Below, piece after piece: positions 31,718-38,208 of a stretch of 38,208 bases of DNA (positions are counted from its first letter, which is position 1; every line of letters starts with the position of its first letter). Below the pieces are notes generated by a model, which was not told the origin of the DNA, searched no databases, and worked only from the letters and a program-made list of their open reading frames with translations. The DNA is from a bacterium (GTDB lineage Bacteria; Bacillota; Limnochordia; DTU080; RSA5). Location: positions 1-38,208 of the forward strand of contig PKEU01000197.1 of assembly GCA_002919195.1 (NCBI GenBank), read 5' to 3'. The position numbers and the translations under genes are program-made.

Positions 31718-32512
31718 CTAGGACGCGGGCCAAAACTCTTCGAGGATGTGGGCCACCCCGTCTTGGTCGTGGCGGAGTGTCACCCTGTCGGCCACGGCTT
31801 TGACGTCGTCGACGGCGTTGGCCATGGCGACGCCGTAACCGGCGGTCTCTAGCATGTCGATGTCGTTGAGCTGGTCGCCAAAGGCGATGGTTTCCTCGCG
31901 CGAAATGCCCAGGCCTTCGGCGACGGTGCGGACGGCTGTGCCTTTCGAGACCCCGGGGGCCATGATCTCAAGGAGCGTCGGCGTGGAAAGCACCACGTGC
32001 ATTTGGGGCAAGAGCTCCCGGACGGCGGTAAGAAGCTCGCGGCTTTTCGCGCTCGGGAGCTGGGTCATGATCTTGGCGGCTTCGATGGCGCGAGTTTCAG
32101 GTAGCGGGTAAAGCTCCAGCGTCAAATTGTGGACATACTGCTTGAGCTGGTCGTCGAGCGAAGAGGCGTACCACGCATCCAGCGTCAAGACGTCCCAGCG
32201 GCTGTCGGGAACGAGTTCGTCCAGGACGTTTAAGACAGTCTTGGTTTCGCCGGGCTGGAGAAAGGCGCGGTGGGTCACGCGGCCCGATGGTTGCTCGATA
32301 ATGACCGCGCCGTTCATCGCGATCATGGTGTAGGGAAAGTCGAAGCGCGAGGTGATCTTGAGCGCACTCGCGGGATGCCTTCCCGTGGCGACACAGACGT
32401 GTGCCCCTTTCGCGACCCATGACTCCAGCGCCGCGAGGTTTCTCGGCGAGATTTCGTGCCGGTGCGCGACGAGGGTACCGTCGAGGTCGGTGACGATGAG
32501 GCGGAAACGCAT
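31718..32512 (-). CDS. Cof-type HAD-superfamily phosphatase
   Basis: A 264-residue HAD hydrolase of the Cof (IIB) subfamily. Motif I is D9-L-D11-G-T (VTDLDGTLV), motif II lies near CVATGRHP, K at about 200 lies in VSKGTAV and the Mg site is GDQLNDIDML. The cap domain is between motifs II and III. These enzymes dephosphorylate sugar phosphates or nucleotide cofactors in the cytoplasm, and the substrate cannot be read from sequence. Start ATG 32512 has CGGGGGC seven bases upstream, and ATG 32518 is equally possible. It is divergent from the second rhamnosidase gene and ends 5 bases from the convergent epimerase. Confidence 0.9.
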   Translation of the reverse strand: MRFRLIVTDLDGTLVAHRHEISPRNLAALESWVAKGAHVCVATGRHPASALKITSRFDFPYTMIAMNGAVIIEQPSGRVTHRAFLQPGETKTVLNVLDELVPDSRWDVLTLDAWYASSLDDQLKQYVHNLTLELYPLPETRAIEAAKIMTQLPSAKSRELLTAVRELLPQMHVVLSTPTLLEIMAPGVSKGTAVRTVAEGLGISREETIAFGDQLNDIDMLETAGYGVAMANAVDDVKAVADRVTLRHDQDGVAHILEEFWPAS

Positions 32513-32559
32513 GAACATGCCCCCGTTTCTTCCCTGATCCAATCGGCTCTTTGGATATC

Positions 32560-32604
32560 AAGTTAAACTTCCCTCTCGACACCGGTTGGCCCTGGCGTGT
32601 CGAG
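32560..32604. promoter_or_regulatory. Inverted repeats in the HAD/rhamnosidase divergent region
   Basis: AAGTT-A-AACTT lies at 32560-32570 and CTCGACAC (32575-32582) pairs with GTGTCGAG (32597-32604). They lie between divergent starts at 32512 and 32761 and may be regulator sites. No clear promoter boxes could be assigned. Confidence 0.3.
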
Positions 32605-32760
32605 GCTTTCGGCGGAGGGCTGAGGCGTAAGCCGCGACGGGCACCGTTTAGGCGCGGTGGGCTCGGAAAGGACCTTATGGAGACCTGCGGAGCGTTGGCG
32701 GCCCTTTGACGAGCTTTTCGACGTGCGGCAATCGATCGACAGACAAGGAGCGGATCGGCG

Positions 32761-35670
32761 ATGATATGGCAAGCTCGATGGATCTGGACGGACCAAGACG
32801 ACAAGCTTGCTGAGCGAAACCGGTTCGTCCGCTTCCGCCGGCGGTTTGCGTGGAACGGCGGGAAGGCGGTGCTCCACATCACGGCGGACTCGCGTTACAT
32901 CTTGTATGTCAACGGTGAGTACGCCGGCCAAGGCCCGGTGCGGGGGTGGCCCCAGTACTACCAGTACGACTCCTACGATCTCACGTCGTACCTCCGGGAG
33001 GGGGAAAACACCCTCGCGATCCTCGTGCAGCACTTTGGCGAGGGGAACTTTCAGTACATCGTGGGGCCGCCGGGCCTTTTGGTCCAGTTGGAGGACGGCG
33101 AGGGCAACGTGCAGCTGGTGACGGACGCGAGCTGGCGCGTGAGCGACGAGCCTTCACTTATGCGTACGGTCCCCAGGATCAGCGTGCAACTTCCCTTTGA
33201 GGAGCAGGTCGATGCCCGGTTGATGGACGGGTGGACGCAAAGCGACTACGACGACAGCGGTTGGCACGAGGCCCGGGTGGTCGCGGAGGCTGAGGCGCCG
33301 CCCCGGAAGCAGCTCGTTCCCAGAGACATCCCCTTCCTCACGCTGGAGCCGGTCTCGCCGGTGCGAGTTGTCTCGGTGGACGAGGTGCGAGCCGTTCCCC
33401 AGGAGCACGTCTGGACGATTCCGATGAAGCTCTACCTGGCGCCTGAGGACCTCACATCCAACCGGCCGTTTTACCACGCCTACTTGCACACCCAAGTGTA
33501 TGCGCCCCGGCCGGTGAAAGGGTGGATCATCTGGCCTCACCTGCGGCCGCTGCCGTGCAAGATCAACGGCGTCGCCGCAGGAGACGCCGTGCCGCTGCGG
33601 CCCGATCAGCAGCGCAACGCCACGCCCATCGAACTCAAAGAGGGTTGGAATACGCTCTTGCTCGCCGCCCGGGGATCGGACCACCTGCCGGAGGTGGTCA
33701 TGGTCTTTGATGTGCCGGAGAAGCTGCGTTTTGCGACCCTAGGCGAAGACGGGGGAAGCCCCTGGGCGCTCGTCGGTCCCTTTGCGCTTTCGGAGAAAGA
33801 GTTGGAGCGGGCCCGGACCGGTATCGACCGCCACGTGGTCCTCTGCCAGCCGCGCCACCAGGAGGCGACCGTGGAGGCCGGCGAGCGGTTGTGGGAGGAA
33901 GGCGGCCTGGATCGGTCCCTTTTCCAGAAGCCGTTTTACCAGCCGATCCGTCCGGAGCACTTGCCGGCGGTCAACGTCTACGCCTTGTCATACGCGGACC
34001 ACGTCGAAGCGAGCTACAGCGTGGCCGAGGCGGCGGACAAGGGGTTGATCCAGCAGCCTGAGGCTCTGCTTTCGCAAAGCCAGGAGTGGACGACGATCCA
34101 CCCGGCTGCGGACGGGCGTGATGTCCGGATCTTGCTCGACTTTGGCCGGGAGGTTTTGGGGTACCACCGCTTTGAAATCGACGCCCCGGCAGGGACGATC
34201 CTCGACTTTCACAACTTTGAGTTTATCCAGCCCGACGGGCGGATCAATTTGGCCGAGGGGATGAACAATTCGTTTCGTTATGTATGCCGCGGCGGCCGGC
34301 AACGGTACCAGAGCTTTGTGCGCCGGGGTTTTCAATACAGCTGGCTGACGCTTCGCCAGATGACGGGGCCGGTGCGGATCCGCTTTGTCGACGTGCTCTT
34401 TAACTCGTATCCGCAGGCTCGCCAGGGAAGTTTTTCTTCGTCGGACGAGCTGCTCAACCGCATCTGGGAAGTGGGGCTCCACTCGGTGCGCTGCTGCTCG
34501 GAAGACACCTACACCGACTGCCCCACGTACGAGCAGACCCACTGGGTAGGCGATGCGCGCAACGAAGCGTTGATCGACTGGATCGGAAACGGCGACGGCC
34601 GCTTGTGGCATCACTGCCTGCTCCAGGCGGCCCGGAGCCTCGAGCGCTCGCCTCTCGTGGAGTCGCATGTGCCGAGCTCGTGGCAAAACATCCTCCCGGC
34701 CTGGAGTTTTCTGTGGATGAGATCGGTGCGGGAGTACGCGCTCTTTACCGGTGACACGCCTCGCGTGCGGCACCTGCTCGGATGGATCAAGAAAAATGTG
34801 GAAGGGATTGCGGCTCACCTCGACGAAAACGGGCTCTTCAACATCCATGCTTGGAACCTGTTTGACTGGGCTCCTATGGATACGCCCAGCATCGGGGTGG
34901 TCACCCACCAAAACTGCTTGGCGGTTTTGGCCTTGAAAGACGCGGCAGAGCTGGCTGCCTGGTGCGGGGAGGCGGCGCTGGCAAACCAGTGGACGGCGAT
35001 GGCCGAGCGGCTGTCGGATGCCATCAACAAGCACCTGTGGAACGAGGAAAAGCAGGCGTATACCGACTGCCTGCGGGATGGGGTCCAAAGCCCGGTGTTT
35101 AGCCAGCAGACGCAGACGGCGGCGTTGATTTCGGGCGTTGCTCAAGGGGAGCGTGCCGCCCGCTGCTACGATCTCTTGCGCCACCCGCCGGAGGACTTTG
35201 TCAAGGCCGGCAGCCCGTTTTTCGCCTTTTTCCTGCTGGAGGCGTACATGCGCGAAGGCGCCGACCTGGAGTTTCTCGATCGCATCCGCAAGGATTGGGG
35301 CTTTATGATCGCGCAAGGAGCGACCACGTTTTGGGAGATGTGGTCGTGGAGACTACCGGGCGGCCGCCTCACCCGCAGCCACTGCCACGGCTGGTCCGGG
35401 GCGCCCACGTACTTTCTCAGCACGCACGTACTGGGTGTGATGCCGGTGACGATGGGTTTCGCCAAGACGCGGGTGGCGCCGCATCCGGGCGATCTCGAGT
35501 GGTGCCGGGGAAGGGTGCCGACTCCTCGTGGACCCATCGAGGTCCAGTGGGAAAACCCGAAAGACGGCCCCTTCCGCCTGCGGGTGACCGCGCCTCGAGG
35601 GATCGAGCTGGAGCTCGTGCCGCCGCGAGACGACTATGAGGCTTGGGTCAACGGAGAGAAGTGGGGGTGA
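32761..35670 (+). CDS. Second GH78-type alpha-L-rhamnosidase, divergent subgroup
   Basis: A 969-residue protein with an N-terminal jelly-roll domain starting at residue 1 (QARWIWTDQDD, NGEYAGQGPVRGWPQYYQYD), a second beta domain and an (alpha/alpha)6 barrel. The acid motif reads DCPTYEQTHWVGDARNE, with E591 and D598, in place of the DCPxRDERxGWxGDA of standard GH78. The second Glu is E859 in ATTFWEMWSW. The changed motif marks a distinct subgroup, so specificity may differ from rhamnose. The start ATG has AAGGAG about 11 bases before it. There is no signal peptide. It shares the fold and likely the role of its neighbour at 27169, with only about 2.3 kb between them. Confidence 0.85.
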   Translation: MIWQARWIWTDQDDKLAERNRFVRFRRRFAWNGGKAVLHITADSRYILYVNGEYAGQGPVRGWPQYYQYDSYDLTSYLREGENTLAILVQHFGEGNFQYIVGPPGLLVQLEDGEGNVQLVTDASWRVSDEPSLMRTVPRISVQLPFEEQVDARLMDGWTQSDYDDSGWHEARVVAEAEAPPRKQLVPRDIPFLTLEPVSPVRVVSVDEVRAVPQEHVWTIPMKLYLAPEDLTSNRPFYHAYLHTQVYAPRPVKGWIIWPHLRPLPCKINGVAAGDAVPLRPDQQRNATPIELKEGWNTLLLAARGSDHLPEVVMVFDVPEKLRFATLGEDGGSPWALVGPFALSEKELERARTGIDRHVVLCQPRHQEATVEAGERLWEEGGLDRSLFQKPFYQPIRPEHLPAVNVYALSYADHVEASYSVAEAADKGLIQQPEALLSQSQEWTTIHPAADGRDVRILLDFGREVLGYHRFEIDAPAGTILDFHNFEFIQPDGRINLAEGMNNSFRYVCRGGRQRYQSFVRRGFQYSWLTLRQMTGPVRIRFVDVLFNSYPQARQGSFSSSDELLNRIWEVGLHSVRCCSEDTYTDCPTYEQTHWVGDARNEALIDWIGNGDGRLWHHCLLQAARSLERSPLVESHVPSSWQNILPAWSFLWMRSVREYALFTGDTPRVRHLLGWIKKNVEGIAAHLDENGLFNIHAWNLFDWAPMDTPSIGVVTHQNCLAVLALKDAAELAAWCGEAALANQWTAMAERLSDAINKHLWNEEKQAYTDCLRDGVQSPVFSQQTQTAALISGVAQGERAARCYDLLRHPPEDFVKAGSPFFAFFLLEAYMREGADLEFLDRIRKDWGFMIAQGATTFWEMWSWRLPGGRLTRSHCHGWSGAPTYFLSTHVLGVMPVTMGFAKTRVAPHPGDLEWCRGRVPTPRGPIEVQWENPKDGPFRLRVTAPRGIELELVPPRDDYEAWVNGEKWG

Positions 35671-36460
35671 GCATTTCGGTCGCGGATGGTCAAAAGATAG
35701 TCAAGAAAAAATAAAGGAATGGGAACGGGTCGGCGAATAGGTCTTTTTCTAAAGGAAACCTTGTAAAGGAAATATTTCCCAGAGCTCCGCTTGTTGCATC
35801 TGTCCGGGGTCAACATCAGCGCGTGACGGGTTGGGGGACGTCAAACGCGATTGGGCGCCAAGAGGCGCCAAGGGGTGTGGGAATATGCAACGACTCGCAC
35901 GCAGGTTTCACCGGGAGTTGCAAGGGCGTAAGCCGCCTATCTTGTTGCTGGGCTGCGCCATCGTGGGAGGCGTGCTGATCGGATTTGTCGTGCCTCACCT
36001 GCTGTTGAGGTAGCCGGGTGAGCGCGCGAGATCGGGCGTTAGCCTCGCCGTTATAATCGAAATGCTTTTGAAAGCAATCGAGAGCCGAAGAACTTCATAT
36101 TCGCAAGAGCTCGTCAAGCGCTTTCAAGTTTCTACAAAAGACTTTCGCAGAGGATCTTCGCGCTGCGTTCTTGGTCGCGCTTTCTTTTTCGTGTGCCGCT
36201 CTTCGTGAAGAAGAGGACGCGAAGGCAGGGCACAGGAGCGCGAGGCATGAAGGCGCGTGCCCCGAACGGGATTTTTTGATGGGGGGCCAGAACGGGCTAG
36301 TTCGGCCCCCCTATCCGTGGAGTTTTGCGATGCCAAACTCGAACATGCGTGCGCCCTACAAAGCAATCTCAGCTTGACCGCCTCCCTCACGGGTTGATAG
36401 CGTGAACGTAGAAGACGGGATGCTGCTCTCGTGGGCTTCTTCTCGTGAGGAGTTGTTGAT
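35671..36460. other. Long gap with repeats and one tiny gene
   Basis: Apart from the 42-codon gene at 35885 no coding sequence is convincing. TAAAGGAA occurs three times (35712, 35750 and 35764), the last overlapping the perfect palindrome GGAAATATTTCC at 35768-35779. A perfect TATAAT lies at 36052-36057 without a matching -35 box. TGCTTTTGAAAGCA near 36063-36076 is palindromic. A GC-rich hairpin spans 36281-36311 (GGGGGGCC/GGCCCCCC with GAAC/GTTC inside) without a T-run on either strand. It precedes the metal ATPase, so a metal-responsive leader is possible but unproven. Confidence 0.5.
35885..36013 (+). CDS. Small single-span membrane protein (42 aa)
   Basis: ATG 35885 starts a 42-residue peptide with a basic N-terminus (QRLARRFHRELQGRK) and one strongly hydrophobic stretch from about 20 to 41 (ILLLGCAIVGGVLIGFVVP) ending LLLR. 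The arrangement is typical of tiny inner-membrane proteins. A GGGGTGTGGG stretch lies upstream as a possible ribosome site. I do not recognise a family. It lies upstream of the metal ATPase in the same direction but 447 bases away, so any functional link is unclear. Confidence 0.5.
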   Translation: MQRLARRFHRELQGRKPPILLLGCAIVGGVLIGFVVPHLLLR

Positions 36461-38208
36461 ATGAGCATGGCAGAACTCGGCTCGCTCAGGCGGCCCTGCT
36501 CGGAGACCGAGCCCAACCGGCCTGGGCGGATCGCCCGGTCCTGGGGACAGATCTGGCGCGAGCACAACGAGGCGATTTTGACGGGCCTGAGCTTTCTCCT
36601 GATCGTCGCGGCCTGGCTCTTTGAGCGCGCAGGCGTGATGGCGGCAGCGATTCCTCTGTACGTCGGCGGTTTCGTCGCCGGAGGCTATCACAGTGCCCGT
36701 GAGGGCTTGACGACGCTCATCAAAGAGAAGGATCTGGACGTCGATCTGCTGATGGTGGTGGCGGCCATCGGGGCGGCCGGCATCGGGTACTGGGTGGACG
36801 GCGCGATCCTGATCTTGATTTTCGCATTCAGCGGTACCCTGGAAGGATACGCCCTGCGGCGCACCAGCAGGGATATCGCGTCGTTGATGACCCTGAGCCC
36901 TGAGACGGCGACGGTCCTCCGGGACGGCAAGGAAGTTGAGGTGCGCGTCGACGAGATCGAACCGGGCGAAATCGTGCTGGTGCGGGCGGGCGAGCGAATC
37001 GCCGCCGACGGCATCGTCGTCGAAGGATTTTCCGCGGTCGACGAGTCGTCGATCACCGGAGAGTCGATCCCAAAGGAGAAGCGGGAAGGTTCACAGGTAT
37101 TCGCGGGGACGATCAACGGCCAGGGGACGCTCAAGGTGAGGGCGACCGCCTCCGCAGAAGGCACGCTGCTTTCCCGGCTGATCAAACTAGTGCAGGAGGC
37201 TCAAAGCCACAAGCCGGCGACGCAGCTTTTCATCGAACGGTTTGAAAGGCGCTACGCCCGGGTCGTCGTCTTGGGGGCGCTCCTGGTGGGGACGCTGCCG
37301 CATTACCTTCTCGGATGGAGTTGGGAGCAGACGATCTACCGGGCGATGATCTTTCTCGTCGTCGCCTCGCCGTGCGCGCTCGTCGCCTCGATGATGCCTG
37401 CCATCTTGTCGGGGATTTCCAACGGCGCAAGAAACGGCATCCTCTTTAAGGGTGGCGCCCACCTCGAGAGCATGGGAGAGCTAGACGTCGTCGCCTTTGA
37501 CAAGACAGGCACCTTGACCCAGGGCACTCCGGTGGTGACCGATGTGATCCCCCTCGGGCGCTTTGCCGAGGCAGAGGAGCTCCTGCTCACGGTGGCGGGG
37601 TCGCTCGAACGCTGGTCGGACCACCCACTTGCCAACGCGATCGCCGCTTTCGCTCAAACGGCCGGGGTGGAGCTTAAAGAGCCTGCCGACGTGCAAGAAA
37701 TCGCGGGCTTCGGCCTGCAAGGGTGGGTCGGGGAGCAGCTGTATTACGTAGGCAGCGTCGACTTTATCGCTCGACAAGGTATCGCGATCTCGGAGGACGC
37801 CCGCCGGGCCATCCAACGGCTCCAAAGCGAAGGGAAAGCCATCGCGGTCGTCGCCGACGACGGCGGTGTGGTGGGGGTCTTTGCGCTCCAAGACACCTTG
37901 CGGGAACAGGCGCCGAAGGTGATCAACCGGCTAAAGCAGCTTGGGATCGATGAGGTGATAATGCTCACGGGCGATTCCAAACCCAGCGGGCAGGCCATCG
38001 GCGCGAGGGCCGGGGTGGACCGAGTCTACGCCAGCCTCTTGCCCGAAGATAAGGTGCGGATTGTGCGGGAGCTGGCGGAGTCCGGCAAGAGGGTCGCAAT
38101 GGTCGGCGATGGCGTTAACGACGCTCCCGCGCTGGCCTCGGCGACCGTGGGCATCGCCATGGGCGGGGCCGGAAGCGACGTGGCCTTGGAGACCGCCGAC
38201 GTCGTGTT
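36461..38208 (+). CDS. P1B-type metal-translocating ATPase, SPC motif (P1B-4-like), truncated by window edge
   Basis: The first 582 residues of a heavy-metal pump with no stop before the window end. It lacks an N-terminal metal-binding domain and starts with a basic helix followed by membrane helices. The actuator TGES is at 199-202, the membrane metal motif S303-P304-C305, the phosphorylation site DKTGT with D347, a nucleotide-domain HP motif (SDHPLAN), and GDGVND at 549-554. SPC in place of CPC and the absence of a metal-binding domain are features of the P1B-4 subgroup, which exports cobalt and sometimes iron, nickel or zinc (family knowledge). ATG 36461 has GTGAGGAG eight bases upstream. 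The C-terminal helices that confirm the metal are outside the window. Confidence 0.9.
   Translation, partial: MSMAELGSLRRPCSETEPNRPGRIARSWGQIWREHNEAILTGLSFLLIVAAWLFERAGVMAAAIPLYVGGFVAGGYHSAREGLTTLIKEKDLDVDLLMVVAAIGAAGIGYWVDGAILILIFAFSGTLEGYALRRTSRDIASLMTLSPETATVLRDGKEVEVRVDEIEPGEIVLVRAGERIAADGIVVEGFSAVDESSITGESIPKEKREGSQVFAGTINGQGTLKVRATASAEGTLLSRLIKLVQEAQSHKPATQLFIERFERRYARVVVLGALLVGTLPHYLLGWSWEQTIYRAMIFLVVASPCALVASMMPAILSGISNGARNGILFKGGAHLESMGELDVVAFDKTGTLTQGTPVVTDVIPLGRFAEAEELLLTVAGSLERWSDHPLANAIAAFAQTAGVELKEPADVQEIAGFGLQGWVGEQLYYVGSVDFIARQGIAISEDARRAIQRLQSEGKAIAVVADDGGVVGVFALQDTLREQAPKVINRLKQLGIDEVIMLTGDSKPSGQAIGARAGVDRVYASLLPEDKVRIVRELAESGKRVAMVGDGVNDAPALASATVGIAMGGAGSDVALETADVV

Noticed and set aside
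36281-36311. GC-rich hairpin read as a terminator or metal riboswitch
   Set aside because: There is no T-run on the 3' side for either strand, and I could not match a known metal riboswitch consensus. It is kept only as an unexplained hairpin.
36124-36567. Minus-strand frame upstream of the metal ATPase
   Set aside because: It is Arg/Ser-rich, lacks a ribosome site and covers the ATPase start region.

Overview
The window is a GC-rich bacterial chromosome segment holding about 24 genes, most of them for uptake and breakdown of plant- or host-derived sugars. Several features point to a diderm (two-membrane) bacterium. One gene encodes a beta-barrel protein ending in phenylalanine. A LolA-like periplasmic protein and a Spy-like LTxxQ protein are present. 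All three solute-binding proteins carry AxA-type signal peptides without a lipobox cysteine. The frequent GTG/TTG starts, strong GGAGG-type ribosome sites and carbohydrate gene content would suit a diderm Bacillota lineage such as Limnochordia. That placement is inference, because there is no rRNA or marker gene here.

Layout. 1-160: start of an unrecognised minus-strand gene. 527-3183: FCD-type GntR regulator, enolase-superfamily sugar-acid dehydratase and SDR dehydrogenase (a sugar-acid operon). 3367-4014: Spy-like periplasmic protein, ended by a strong terminator. 4100-4540: a palindrome-rich leader. 4541-8721: sialidase, solute-binding protein, GntR regulator and N-acetylneuraminate-lyase-like aldolase, read as a sialic-acid (or related nonulosonate) catabolic cluster. 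8845-11720: divergent 7TM histidine kinase and NarL-type response regulator. 11959-12852: NfsA/FRP-type nitroreductase.

13143-19221: five co-directional genes (ABC ATPase, two FtsX-like permeases, LolA-like carrier, outer-membrane barrel) that together look like a trans-envelope trafficking system. 19240-24740: two solute-binding proteins, an FCD GntR regulator and a divergent DUF4038/GH140-like (apiosidase-like) glycosidase, with repeated operator-like motifs. 25277-35670: a Gfo/Idh/MocA oxidoreductase fused to a sugar-isomerase TIM barrel, two GH78 alpha-L-rhamnosidases, a TIGR01777 nucleotide-sugar epimerase and a Cof-type HAD phosphatase. 35885-36013: a tiny membrane protein. 36461-end: a P1B-type metal ATPase with an SPC motif, cut by the window edge.

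Taken together, the glycosidases (sialidase, GH140-like, two GH78) have no signal peptides, so oligosaccharides are probably imported first and cut in the cytoplasm. The three solute-binding proteins have no permease or ATPase partner in the window and must borrow components encoded elsewhere. Regulation appears local: each sugar block has its own GntR regulator. No tRNA, rRNA, CRISPR array, transposase or phage gene was recognised.
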